A DNA stretch of 64,000 nt from Ooceraea biroi (Eukaryota; Arthropoda; Insecta; Hymenoptera; Formicidae), in the NCBI RefSeq assembly GCF_003672135.1, contig NC_039513.1, forward strand, positions 62,001 through 126,000, given 5' to 3'. The number at the start of each line of letters is the position of its first letter. Within the stretch, counting starts at the first letter, position 1. This document shows, piece by piece, positions 1-9,729 of the stretch. Made by a program: the position numbers and the translations under genes. The notes under the pieces were generated by a model. That model was not told the DNA's origin. It saw only the letters and a list, made by a program, of their open reading frames with translations, and made no database searches.

Positions 1-1052
1 ATGGAGGGAATGAGGGACAGATAAAGAGTTTAAAGAAAAAGGCGAATATGATAATAGGGCAGGTATGGGGATTAGGGGAACGTAGATTTAGAGATGATTT
101 TGAAAGAAGGATGATGTTGTTTAAATATCTTGTATTGGGAGTATTAATGTATGGAGCTGAGATCTGGGGATGGAAGGAAAGTGAAGAACTGGGAAGAATA
201 CAAAAAAGTATGTTAAATGGACCCTGGGTCTTGACTCCTGTACACCGGATTATTTAGTATATAAGGAAACAAATATAGATAAGATAAATATAATAGCAGG
301 ATGTAGAGCGATGAATTTTGAGGAAAAAGCGATGAGAGAAGGGAGGAAAAAACTTGTAATAGAGTATATAAAGGAAAAGGAGAGGAAAAGAGGTAGTAAT
401 AAGGTAGGAAAGGAAAGAGAAGAATTTTATAGACAAAATTAGTTTAGTGCGGAGGGGGTGAGAATGCTTAGAGAGTGTAGGGAGGAAATAGTACAAATAG
501 TGAAACAGAGAGAACGCGAGAGGCTAGGACAATGGATGGATGGAAAAATCAGAGTGACGAGATATAATGCGAGATATAAGGACATAATGGAGGTAGGAAG
601 ACCGAGATATTTAAGGAAGAAAGGAGAGAAAAGAAGCCAGAAATTGATTGCGAGGTGGAGATGCGGAAACGAAGAAGAAATAAACAGATTTTGGATGACA
701 GAGGGAAAAAGGAAATGTCAAATATGTGAAGAAGCAGAAGGAACAATAGAACATATAATGGTACATGTAAAGCAGAAGAATAAATTAAGGTAGAAGGAAA
801 TATTAGGTGGGGAGGGAAAGAGAGAGGCAGTTAGATGGATGAGAGATGTTGGAAAATTAAGAGAAGACCAAAGGAAGAGATAGAAAGGAAAGTTGTAAGT
901 AGGTATAAGAAAGCTGTAAGCAGGATGATTGGAAAACAGTAGGGTAGAAGAGGGTGGAAGGATGTGTGTGGAAAGGAATGAATGTTTAAGCATGTTATTG
1001 TAAACCAAGTCCCACTTTTTGACTGTAATGGTTGAAATAAATAAAGTTATAT
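1..1052 (+). pseudogene. LINE ORF2 3' fragment and 3' UTR (decayed)
   Basis: This is the 3' end of a non-LTR retrotransposon related to the element at 16794-21284. Positions 48-230 encode a stretch with QVWGLGERRFRDD and AEIWGW, matching QIWGIGERKFGED and VEIWGW of the intact relative, in the region after the reverse transcriptase. Positions 458-770 (another frame) encode the C-terminal domain ending in a zinc-knuckle-like C-x2-C-x(n)-H motif (KCQICEEAEGTIEHI). The last cysteine of the CCHC set is replaced. Internal stops and frame changes separate the pieces, so it is dead. The window starts inside the element, so RT proper lies upstream. The 3' tail is AATAAATAAAG followed by AT repeats, where a Tc1-like terminus begins. 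Identification rests on similarity to the second copy in this window. Confidence 0.8.
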
Positions 1053-1055
1053 ATA

Positions 1056-2215
1056 TACAGGGTGTTCCAGAATTGTGTATGAAGCTCTCGTGAGCGGGGA
1101 GAATGAATTGAACTGAGAAGAAAAGTCCTTTACCGTTTTGAAATTTTCGCAATAGTTAACGAGTTATTAATTATTAAAAATCGCTATATTAGTCCGGCCT
1201 ACCGCCGAATACAACCACGCGGCGAGATGCGACCGCCTAGAAATCGAGATTGCTAGGTACACGGGGAATTGTTTATTACAAGTGGCAATGGTTAGGCAGG
1301 AGCGAGCGTTTTTAAAAAAAAAGTAATTGGCGTATTAAAAACGCAAATACGGATGGGGCGCGTATATAGCGATATAGAGGTACTTTTAGCTTTTTTTTTT
1401 TAAAAATGCGTTTTCAGAATATGACTTTATCATATATGGTTGAATTTGATATTAAATATGCTTTAAGTTTTGTTGAAAAATAAATTTAAAAATTTTCAAA
1501 AATTGAGGGGGTGGAGGGATTTCGAAAAATATGACATTTTCGAAAAATCTAATTGCACTGTTATAAAGTACATTAGAAGCCATAAAAATTTTACTTGAAA
1601 CTTTTTTTTTATATTTTTTATTGTTTCCACGGTATTCGCTAAGAAATATAAAAACCGATTTTTATCAACAGGGTGTTTCACCCCCTTAATAGCGATACGG
1701 GCCCGTATAAAAAAATACGTGTCTCATATTTTGACCTAGACAACAACATATTCAAAGCTTATCAAAATCGGCGTGTAGTACTTGAGTAGTGTTGCTTGTC
1801 AGTACGGAGCATTAATATTCGTTTATTGCGTGATACTTGTGAATTCATGAAAAATGGCTCGTTTTACAATCGCAGAAAAAATTGATATGATTTTTGCATA
1901 TGGTGAATCTCACAAATAATCTGTCTTTCAAGTCGATTATCTCGAAAAATTTGCATTCAATAAAAAAAATGTTTCGAATAAAAAGTATTTGTTTTTATCT
2001 CCACTTTCACATAAAACAATAAAAACTAGGGGTTTCTGTTTAAAAAAAGTAAAGGTGACCTCTGTTTGACCTACAGCAGCGCCATCTATAATAAAACAGG
2101 TAGTGCCATCTTGTAACCCCTTTGATACCAAACAAATCTTGTTTAAAACATTTTTTTATACGATGCATATTTTACGAGAAATTTGTCATTATCATTATAA
2201 ATGGTTCACCCTGTA
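1056..2215. mobile_element. Decayed Tc1/mariner-type element(s) with TACAGGGTG ends
   Basis: The stretch opens with TACAGGGTGTTCC and closes with the inverted form GGTTCACCCTGTA. The first 250 bp resemble, in reverse, the block ending at 13365 (shared text around GCCGGCC/TACCGCC and the C-box CGCCTAG). The last 280 bp resemble other family ends in this window (for example 12440-12688), including an AATAAAAAGT stretch and a GGTTTGACC-like stretch. The two halves belong to different subfamilies, so this may be two elements abutting near 1670, where CAGGGTGTTTCACCC occurs, rather than one 1160-bp element. Confidence 0.55.
1854..1919 (+). pseudogene. Tc1/mariner transposase N-terminal stub
   Basis: A 21-codon stretch starting MARFTIAEKIDMIFAYGES and ending at a stop resembles the N-terminus of the two longer transposases here (TDILLILGECR at 9730 and YDMLLILGECR at 14842). 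This segment begins the helix-turn-helix DNA-binding region in such transposases. Nothing recognisable follows the stop. It is a short match, so the call is tentative, but its position between ACAGGGTG ends fits. Confidence 0.45.
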
Positions 2216-3551
2216 TTGTCATCTGATAAATCAGCGAATCGAATTGTTAAAGAAAGTTGTTCAATATGACTTATATCTGGAGTGCAGTCAGCTATGATGG
2301 AATAATATTTGAAGTTTTTGGTTCGCGATACAATTTCAGATTTGACTTTTCCGCCCATCTGATCTATTAATTCATTTTGAATATCCTTTCCGCAATAGTG
2401 GTTTGAAATATCACCTGCCATTGCTAACTTCAAGTGTTCCTGCATGATCGGATCAAACTTGTCTACTAGTTGTACTAGTCCCAAGAACTTCCCATTGTTC
2501 GGTGTGTATAATTTGTTCGAGGTTCCTCTGAACGCCATATTGGGTGCTTTCCATCAACGACACAGTGCGACACAGAGTATCATTATATCTTCTTTCAATA
2601 CCAGTGAACAACAAAGATAGAATGATACTCTGTATCGCACTGTGTCGTTGCTGGAAAGCTCCCATTATTTTCAGCGAGGTAAAAAATAATATTCATCAAC
2701 CGAATCAAAACATTATTCCATCGCAAAATTTCTCTGTTAATAAATTTTTGTTCTTCGCAATCGATCGTTTTTCTTATCTTCACTCTCATTTCAGCTTCAA
2801 TCCAATCATGGTAAAATTTCTTATGGGATGTGCTGTTTTCATGTGTTTTCAGAATTTCAGATAAATGTTTCCATTTATTATATCCTTCAGACACTAAATT
2901 CGATGTCGATTGACTTTCGAAAAGCCGACAACAAAAACAAAAAACCCGATCCTTAGAAATAGAGTAAACTAACCAACGACGCAGGATTGTTTCATTATTT
3001 GCAAGTTTCCTAGAATAGTGAGAGCTTGCAAAAATGACGACCGGTTTCATCTTTCGGAAAGTTATCTCGATCAATGTGAATCTGCGTTGGACCTATAGTT
3101 ATTATGTGGTCAATAGTTTTGCTATTCCGAATAGCCGGTCAAGTGCCTACATCTGATAAATTAATTGTTTCAAGCTCTAATGGTGCATTAGTAATTCCTG
3201 AAAATGACAATGAGTCATCATGATTGTGAGGAAGCTTGGATATGGGAGCAGGTCTGATGAAATTTTACTTTCATTAGGGAGTTCATCAATTCTCGTTTCA
3301 GTTATGCCCTGAAGCTCACTGCAGGATCCTGATATAGAAGCAGTAGAAGATGAAGCAGCACCTCGTTCTAAATTACCTTCATTTTGCTGTTTCGTTTCAA
3401 TGTATTTATCGAGATTCATAAATTTTTTGGCTTGCTGAAACTCTTTTTCCTTTTCGGTCTTGCGTTTTCGATATTCCGAACCAGATGGTTTCTTTTTCAA
3501 TCTATGGTCGGACATTGTGAAAAAAATCTTCCTTACTAATTGCGAATACAA
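2216..3551 (-). pseudogene. hAT-type transposase relic (TTF zinc finger, DUF4371-like)
   Basis: Read on the minus strand, the pieces line up in order. A lysine-rich N-terminus has SGSEYRKRKTEKEKEF (3177-3551). A linker at 3075-3176 carries a stop where tryptophan is expected. A TTF/BED-like zinc-finger domain has RRWLVYS, FCFCCRLF and GYNKWKHLSEILKTHENS (about 2700-3074). The start of the catalytic RNase H-like domain has LYTPNNGKFLGLVQLV and SIIADCTPDISH, the first catalytic aspartate region (2216-2538). This is the order seen in ZMYM1/52-kDa-repressor-like proteins derived from hAT transposons. The coding line AENN/AFRGTSN is split by the hairpin insertion at 2542-2663. The 3' half, including the dimerisation region, is missing because a Tc1-like terminus abuts at 2215. 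Non-functional. Confidence 0.8.
2542..2663. mobile_element. 122-bp hairpin MITE inside the hAT relic
   Basis: The segment is an inverted repeat: GGGTGCTTTCC near the left end pairs with GGAAAGCTCCC at the right, and the inner text (ACGACACAGTGCGACACAGAGT against ATGATACTCTGTATCGC) continues the pairing to a loop of about 20 bp. Removing it rejoins the transposase reading AENN to AFRG. Both flanks carry ATT, a possible 3-bp target duplication. It is too short to code and its superfamily is not clear. Confidence 0.75.
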
Positions 3552-3648
3552 TCAACCAGTAAAAAAACGAAAAGAGAAAGAAGGAAAAAGTTCGGAATAC
3601 GTCGCAAGCCTGCTACCAAAATCAATTGAAGACTGAAGAGCAGCAAAG
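3552..3648. other. Residual hAT 5' flank before the LTR
   Basis: Short stretch between the hAT start region and the gypsy LTR. No terminal repeat of the hAT element could be paired because its other end is gone. Confidence 0.3.
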
Positions 3649-4142
3649 TGTGGTACGTATAGCGATAGCGCTACGAGAGAAGATATCCTGGGGAATAGAT
3701 TAGCAATCAGCAGACTTAGACTTTAGGCAGAGAGAGCTTTAGACTCTTTAGAGGACCGAGCACCGTTCGAGTCCAGACCAGCCAAAAACAAGTAAACGAG
3801 CCGTACCGTGCTCGAGCACCGAAGCTTCAGCAATCCCCACTACGCGCGCTAAGCAGGTGGTGGGAGCGCCCTACCAATCGTACGCATAAGTTAATAGGTA
3901 TAGAGAGCACGCCGAGGAAGATATAGACATAGAGACAGTGCCGCAGCAGATATAAATAGAGGGAAGTGACAGTGAGGAGGTATAGAGACCTGCATACTAG
4001 GGGGCACCGGGCAGCGGCGCCCCTACAGATCTGGCGCCCTGGGCGATCGCCCCACCACGTCCTACCCTAACGCCGGTACTGGATATTATTGTAACAATAA
4101 AGTAGTGTATCTTGAATCGTGAGTGATTCATTAACCGCTACA
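3649..4142 (+). repeat. 5' LTR of Ty3/gypsy element
   Basis: The block starts TGTGGTACGTATAGCG and ends near CCGCTACAT, immediately before a primer-binding-site-like sequence. It contains an AATAAAG polyadenylation-type signal at about 4097 and a relatively GC-rich body, as expected of an LTR. No second LTR copy was found downstream, since the element is truncated in pol, so the borders come from TG...CA and the PBS rather than from a pairwise comparison. Confidence 0.65.
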
Positions 4143-4162
4143 TTAGTGACCCCGACGTGATC
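4143..4162 (+). other. Primer binding site (tRNA-Trp-like)
   Basis: TTAGTGACCCCGACGTGATC follows the LTR end directly. TGGTGACCCCGACGTGAT is the PBS type of CsRn1-clade gypsy elements, complementary to the 3' end of tRNA-Trp; one G is changed to A here. Confidence 0.6.
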
Positions 4163-4204
4163 ACGAGCGACGGCCCGACGAGCTCTACGCAGTGACCGGA
4201 TACC

Positions 4205-5095
4205 CTCTTGCCGATAAAGCCTCCCAGACTTCCAGCCTCCGCTTCAGCAGCAGGCTCGTCACACGACGACACCGAGTCCGCGCAGCAGGAACCGAATATG
4301 CAGCAGGCAGCAGGTGACACGACGCACCTGGCGGCCGTTACCGCCAACTACACTTACCACCGTTTTGCAAACAAAATCCACGCCTCTGGTTCGCGAAGAT
4401 AGAATTGGCCTTCCTCAACAACAATATAACGTCGGAAACTAGTAAGTTTCGACATGTGGCTGTACAACTTGCCGGTGAAGTGCTAGACAGTGTCTCAGAC
4501 ATTTCTATCGCCTCCAAACGAGGACAAGTATGAGGCTCTTAAGAAGCGTATCGTGACCTCCTACGAGGGAAATGAAAAGCGTCTACGCCGCCTTCTTCGC
4601 AGCAACGAAATATGCGACGAAAGACCTACGGCATATCTACACCGCCTGCGAAACCTAGCAACTGGGTAATGCAGTGAGGCAGTATTGCGATCACTATTCC
4701 TAGAACAACTCTCTGAACAAGTTCGAGCTATCTTAGTCGTCTCGGACATCAAGGACCTCGACCGACTTGCTGAAATGGCAGACCGAGCTATGGAAGTGTC
4801 AAAACCGTCTCTCGCTGTGGTCAACGTTGCAGGTAACACCCACCACTTCACAGAAGCCGAGCAAACCACAAAGCGAGCACACAGACGTACAAAGTGCGTT
4901 AAACGCACTTATCCTACAGGTAGAAGCCCTCACCAAGGCTTTCAAAAAAGACAAGCAGCAACAGAGACGTTCTCACAACCGTGAACATCAGAAACGTGGT
5001 CGTTCCCAAACGCGTGACTAGCGCAGAAACCACTAAGGCATATTATTATCATAGGAAGTTCGGTGCAGATGCGCGCAAGTGCCAGACTCCCTATA
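4205..5095 (+). pseudogene. gypsy gag (capsid/nucleocapsid), frameshifted
   Basis: Three frames carry consecutive pieces. The first is an acidic, Pro/Ala/Ser-rich N-terminus (4208-4350). The second is a capsid region with EALKKRIVTSYEGNEKRLRR and PTAYLHRLRNLA (about 4350-4680). The third has RSLFLEQLSEQVRAILVVSD and RLAEMADRAMEV (4685-4830), then a Lys/Arg/Gln-rich nucleic-acid-binding tail and the altered CHCC-like motif (YYYHRKFGADARKCQTP). Gag would form the particle that packages the element RNA. At least two frameshifts and a stop after GNAV-like text make it non-functional. No start codon can be fixed with certainty. Confidence 0.75.
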
Positions 5096-6780
5096 CTTGA
5101 GCCAAGCAACCCGCTCTGCAGGAAAACTAACGAGCGCCCCGAGGGTAGAGGCGACCTCGGGAGCGGTGTCAACGCAAAATCGTCTCGCAATCCGAGATCG
5201 CAACTCGGGCATGAGATTTCTGATCGACACCGGTGCGAACATATCCGTACTTCATCGCAAAAGTGTTAGCAGGCGTACGACTTTCTCGAAGATAATGCTA
5301 TATGCCGACAACAGCACACCAATCAACACGTACGGCAACCAGACTTTCACTCTGAACCTCGGACTGCGAAGAGCATTTACCTGGAAATTCATGGTCGCAA
5401 ACGTGGGACAGCCTATTATAGGAGCTGACTTTCTCAAACAATTTAACTTGCTCGTAGATCTCCATGGTCGCAGGCTCCTGTATAGTACCACTCAATTCAA
5501 AGTCCTTGGCAGCCTCTTAGCGTGTCCGACGCCATCGCTCTCACCGATCGATCAGGGCAACAAATACCATGAAATACTCAAAGAATTCATCGCCGTTACG
5601 CAACCCGTAGGCGTTCAAGAACCTAAACACTCGATCGAGCACCATATCATTACGCGAGGACAACCGATCGCAGAACTAGCCCGCCGTCTATCTCCGGTTC
5701 GTGCTAAAGCAGCGAAAGCAGAGTTCGACCGACTTCTGGTTGCAGGTATTTGCCAACCGTCGTCTAGCCCTTGGGCTACCCCATTACACATGGTCCATAA
5801 AAAGGGTGGAACTTGGAGACCTTGCGGTGACTTTCGCCGCCTCAATCGAATGACAGTGCCAAATAAGTATCCGAATCCTCATCTACACGATTTTTCGCAC
5901 CAGCTCCGGGATTGTACCATCTTCACAGTCCTCGATCTAACTAAGACCTTCCATCAGATTCCCATCGCACCTGCACACCAACCTAAAACCGCAGTTATAA
6001 CGCCATTTGGTCTATTCCAGTTCACACGAATGACCTTTGGCCTGTGCAACGCAGCTCAGACCTTTCAGCAACACATGGATACGGTTCTCAGAGGCCTAAG
6101 TTACGTTTTTTGTTACATTGACGATATCATCATCGCGTCCCCTACGCCGGAGCTCCACGAACGGCATCTCCGAGAAGTCCTGAGAAGATTACAAGAACAC
6201 GGTCTGTCCATCAACTTAGCCAAGTGTACTTTTGGTGCGGAAGAAGTAACGTACCTCGGTCACACAGTCAACAAAAATGGCATCACCGTTCTTAAGGATC
6301 GAGTAGACGCAATCGCCAAGTTTCCTAAGCCGAAAATCGCGGAACTTCGACGATTCCTTGGTTTAATAAATTTCTATAGGAGGTTCATCAAGAACGTAGC
6401 TGTTACACAAGCACCTCTTCATGCTCTCATCGCAGGGGCAACTAAATGCGACAAGCGCTCAGTTACATGGACTCCTGGGCACGTATTATGATACTGTTTG
6501 GAAACGATTCCGATCGGAATGATTCCGTTTTTTCCACATTTGTCCCTTTCTTCCCTGTTCTTCTCTTTCTTTTTTCTAGGGAAAAATGTAGAGAAACGGA
6601 ATCATTCCGATCGGAATCGTTTCCGAACAGTATCATAATACGTGCCCTGAAACCGAGCGTACATTCGACGCATGTAAACAGCAACTCGCTCAAGTCTCTC
6701 TTCTAGCGCATCCTCGCGAAGCTGCGCCCTTACTTCTGCATCAGATTTCGCCATGGGTGCTACATTACAACAGTTCCAAA
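5079..6780 (+). pseudogene. gypsy pol: protease, reverse transcriptase, partial RNase H
   Basis: An open frame of 470 codons (5079-6491) carries an aspartic protease with FLIDTGANISVLH (DTGA at residues 50-53) and IIGADFLKQF (residues 113-122). The RT follows: WRPCGDFRRLNRMT (246-259), VLDLTKTFHQIP (first catalytic Asp 286) and the YIDD box (346-349), then LGHTV and the connection with LRRFLGLINFYRRFI. The frame ends only because a MITE enters at 6478. After it, 6647-6780 resumes with ERTFDACKQQLAQ and LLAHP, the start of RNase H, then is lost. Integrase and 3' LTR are absent. The catalytic residues visible are intact, so decay is mainly by insertion and truncation. Confidence 0.85.
6478..6646. 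mobile_element. GGCACGTATTATGATACTG inverted-repeat MITE, copy 1
   Basis: Near-perfect terminal inverted repeats start GGCACGTATTATGATACTGT and include GGAAACGATTCCGATCGG. The arms enclose a short pyrimidine-rich loop. A second copy is at 27394-27553. It splits the gypsy pol frame between WTP and the RNase H start, so it inserted after the gypsy element. The flanks allow a 1-3 bp duplication (CTG/CTG) but this is ambiguous. It has no coding capacity. Confidence 0.85.
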
Positions 6781-6799
6781 ACGGCAGGTAGGTGCCACT

Positions 6800-6994
6800 C
6801 GGATTTTATTCGACTTCCATTTACAATAATGGCCGCCATGATGAAATCTCTAAAGTGGCGCCATCTAAAATTAAATTGATAATATCTTCATCTTTCCCCC
6901 TCGAAGCCATAAAACTCTTGTCTGAAACATTTTTTTGAAAAACTTCTCCTTTTCGAGATATTCGCGTAGATTGATTAAAATGGTCCACCCTGTA
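6800..6994. mobile_element. ACAGGGTG-family element end
   Basis: The right edge reads TTAAAATGGTCCACCCTGTA, the inverted family terminus. Upstream text TCCCCCTCGAAGCCATAAAA and CTTGTCTGAAACATTTTTT matches the subterminal module seen at 12580, 21390 and 47100. The left boundary with the gypsy fragment is not sharp. Confidence 0.6.
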
Positions 6995-7097
6995 TATTAA
7001 AGCCTGAAAATCTCGAGAGATATATAATAGTATATTTCATTTTATATATCAAGCTGGTGAAATAGTTTATTTAACTTGGTAACATTATAAAAAACGC

Positions 7098-7121
7098 CGT
7101 GTTTGTGTGTGTGTGTGTGTA
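7098..7121. repeat. (GT)n microsatellite
   Basis: A run of GT repeats directly precedes the TACAGGATATTCC terminus at 7122. Confidence 0.9.
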
Positions 7122-7249
7122 TACAGGATATTCCAAAAACATACCGACAAACTTCAGGGGGTTATAGAGGACACCAAAACAAGCAACTTTTATTAATATA
7201 CCGATACCCGAAAATGAGCCGTTTTTGCAGGAGAGTAAATTATTTGGAT

Positions 7250-7642
7250 TTATAACAAATGCTCAAATTGTTGGCTATTTTCTTCTATACACAGATGGCA
7301 TCGTCGGTTCATGGATTCACGGATTCTATGGAATATCCCGGGAATAGTTTGCACATGTTCGCAAGCGGCCATGACTCTTGCGAGAAGATCTTCCTCTCCA
7401 AGTACAGGAGTCTCGTATATCAGAGACTTCACAAAACCCCAAAGGAAAAAGTCGAGGGGATTAAGATCAGGAGATCGCGCAGGCCAAGCTACGGGATCTC
7501 CTCTTCCAATCCATCTGTTCAGAAAACGCTGATCCAGATACTGGCGTACGTTCAAACTGAAGTGTGCAGGTGCTCCGTCATGTTGAAACCACATGTCCCG
7601 TCTTATATCTGTTACGTCCAGCTCCCTAAGAGAGACGCACAA
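7250..7642 (-). pseudogene. DD41D Tc1/mariner transposase, C-terminal part
   Basis: The minus strand encodes 130 residues with MWFQHDGAPAHFSLN and WPARSPDLNPLDFFLWG. These are the second catalytic aspartate (QHDG) and the third (NPLD) of a DDD transposase. Counting between them gives 41 intervening residues, hence DD41D, a spacing associated with rosa-like members of the Tc1/mariner superfamily. The C-terminus FEHLL matches the end of the copy at 10796 (FEHLIR). The first catalytic aspartate and the DNA-binding domain are missing; upstream sequence (7645-7820) is unrelated. A terminus-like TACAGGATATTCC lies at 7122, 3' of the gene. Truncated element. Confidence 0.85.
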
Positions 7643-8022
7643 ACCACGTATCTCTCACGTATCAACGCGAGTCGAGTCGACCGAGTTATCGGAAAGAAGG
7701 TCAGCGGCCGAAAGCCACTCTTACGCTTCTTCCAAATTAATGTCTGCTCGTCGGTCCTTTTTATGTAAGGGAATCGAATTCCTATTACAAGGGACAGGAC
7801 CTCGTGCGATCAATTGAGGAAGGAAAGAGGTAAATAAATTAAACAAAAATTAACATGAGCAAATAAAAATTAATTTTATTAAAATAGTCAGATAAAAGAA
7901 TTAACCATTTGGTGAACGGAAATTGTACTTTTAAAGTCTTGAAAAAAATTTATAAGTAATTGAATCTAAATTATAATAAAAATGTAAATATATGATTAAT
8001 AACGTAAACAATAGCGATCTGT
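7643..8022. other. Unassigned intergenic stretch
   Basis: The first half is moderately GC-rich with no recognised coding; the second half (7820-8022) is AT-rich. No repeat ends seen. Confidence 0.4.
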
Positions 8023-8448
8023 TCACTGGGATTCTTCGGCGTCCGCAGTGTCAGTTAGAGGTGGAGGTATGATAGGTGGTGGATCCGGAAGGAAAGGTGG
8101 AAGGTGGGAAAACAATGGATAGTCGGCCGGGGATAAGTTTTGATGAGGATGATCGACGAAGGTTTCTATATCCTCCAGTAGGATTGGAGAGGGAGACCGT
8201 AAGACATAACGCACGGGGGAGTGTTGCGATAATTGATCGAAAGGGATGGGCAAATAGGATGGAGATGATGTTTCAGATGGTGGAGGGAAAATATCGGGGT
8301 CACTTAAAAAGGCTTCTAACTCATCTAAAAGATCCTGAACATCCTCGTCGGTGGTCACCTCTGGTTTCAAATGGGATGATCCCAGTTGCGCACAGAATAA
8401 ATCGGACACAGCAGGTTTAGTGAATCGGACACGGACCCAATCGGACAC
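8023..8448 (-). CDS. Hypothetical Pro-rich acidic 141-residue reading frame
   Basis: Unrecognised. The open frame encodes an acidic, proline- and serine-rich protein (DEDVQDLLDELEAFLSDPD, then a tail with many PP pairs). Its composition is more protein-like than the surrounding AT-rich DNA. The first 20 or so codons lie inside the left arm of the foldback element at 8381, so the natural start is doubtful and the unique part is 8023-8380. No domain or signal peptide is visible. It could be a fragment of a host or transposon gene cut by the foldback element, or chance. Confidence 0.25.
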   Translation of the reverse strand: MSDWVRVRFTKPAVSDLFCAQLGSSHLKPEVTTDEDVQDLLDELEAFLSDPDIFPPPSETSSPSYLPIPFDQLSQHSPVRYVLRSPSPILLEDIETFVDHPHQNLSPADYPLFSHLPPFLPDPPPIIPPPLTDTADAEESQ

Positions 8449-9353
8449 AATAAGAAACGGACATACTGCGTGTGGAATCGGACACAGTGTTAATCGTACA
8501 CAAAGCTAATCGGACACAGTGGCAATCGGACACATTGTCAATCGACAATCGGACACAGTGCCAATTGCGCACAGTAGGAAACGGACATACAGTGGTTGCA
8601 ATCGGACACAATAGGAAATGGACACACGGTGGTTGCAATCGGACACAGTAGGAAACGGACATATGTTCCGTGACAGTTTTCCTAACCTGGAAATGTTACT
8701 TGTAAGGACTTTTCTATTTCTATTTCTTTATATGGCGTAACGATGATACCATGCTTACTTTGCACATACGTGCGATATTTAATAAATTTAGAAACCATAT
8801 GCTGAGAGTATATGAAGCGAGGTTCCACACGAAGCAAAATTCTACATTGTAACTTCCACGCAGTACTTTTGGTCACCCCAAAGTTTTGTTATTTTTTTTA
8901 TGAGCACGAGGAGACGGGCTTCACCCGTCACCTAGTACTCTTCCACCTAAGCATATACTTTCCCAGTATAAAAAATTAATAATATTAAAGTAAGAAAGTT
9001 TATACTGGGAAAGTATCCACACTGTATCCACGCATGTACTTTGCAAGACAAAGCAATGTTTACTCTACATCTAATTTTGACTCTTCCTTATTAGAATGAA
9101 ACTGTTACGGAACATGTGTCCATTTCCTATTGTGTCCGATTGCAACCACTGTGTGTCCGTTTCCTACTGTGCGCAATTGGCACTGTGTCCGATTGCCAAT
9201 GTGTCCGATTGCCACTGTGTCCGATTAGCGTTGTGTACGATTATCACTGTGTCCGATTCCACACGCAGTGTGTCCGTTTCTTATTGTGTCCGATTGGGTC
9301 CGTGTCCGATTCACTAAACCTGCTGTGTCCGATTTATTCTGTGCGTAACTGGG
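8381..9353. mobile_element. Foldback-like element with TGTGTCCGATT arrays in its arms
   Basis: Two long inverted arms, 8381-8680 and 9098-9353, flank a 417-bp unique core. Outer ends CCCAGTTGCGCACAGAATAA and its complement pair, and inner ends pair through GGAACATGTGTCC/GGACATATGTTCC. The arms consist largely of the 11-mer TGTGTCCGATT (or its complement) at irregular 15-30 bp spacing: eight exact copies in the left arm and seven in the right, plus variants (TGTGTCCGTTTC, TGTGCGCAATT). This matches the plan of foldback elements, long inverted repeats built of short tandem repeats. No transposase was recognised in the core. Confidence 0.75.
8955..9016. repeat. Small inverted repeat in foldback core
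   Basis: ATACTTTCCCAGTATA (8955-8970) and its complement TATACTGGGAAAGTAT (9001-9016) flank 30 bp of AT-rich DNA inside the core of the foldback element. Confidence 0.7.
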
Positions 9354-9729
9354 CGTCACTCGTTGGTTACATAATTTCAAGGTCAAACAGTAGGTAGTTC
9401 CGAATTATTATTTCAAAGCCAAGAGTGGAACATTCAGAAATGGTCTTTGCTTTAATCGGCTCGAGAGTTTGAGGATTATTGCACTATTACTTTCCCATCT
9501 CAATATTAAACACTATTGGTTATTCTTATTTACTGCAGGATTCGATACATCTCATTGAAAGTTGACTTATCAATTGACAGCTGGTGTCTTTCTCAACTTG
9601 TATGAGTCCTTGAGCAATTAGCATAAAGTTTTCTGTTCTCGACACTTCCTCTTTAACTCGTCACATCATTCGTGAATGATTTTCAAATTTTTTTGTTTCT
9701 AAAATTCCATTGTTGTCCAAGCAAAAACA
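9354..9729. other. AT-rich spacer
   Basis: No coding or repeat structure recognised between the foldback element and the transposase start. A terminal repeat for the transposase at 9730 was looked for here and not found. Confidence 0.4.

Larger units (their letters stand above)
3649..6780 (+). mobile_element. Truncated Ty3/gypsy (CsRn1-type) LTR retrotransposon
   Basis: Order is 5' LTR, PBS, gag, protease, reverse transcriptase and the start of RNase H, then truncation near 6780. The CsRn1 assignment rests on two things: a PBS TGACCCCGACGTGATC of the tRNA-Trp type reported for that clade, and a gag zinc motif of the form (C)-x2-H-x9-C-x4-C at about 5045-5090 in place of the usual CCHC, with the first cysteine replaced by tyrosine here. 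A 169-bp MITE at 6478-6646 interrupts pol. There is no 3' LTR. Base composition is clearly richer in GC than the flanks. Confidence 0.8.

Noticed and set aside
7259..7768. 169-codon plus-strand frame
   Set aside because: Antisense of the DD41D transposase fragment.
8400..9340. CRISPR-like array of TGTGTCCGATT repeats
   Set aside because: Spacing is irregular, spacers are as short as the repeats and themselves similar, and the whole is arranged as inverted arms in animal DNA.
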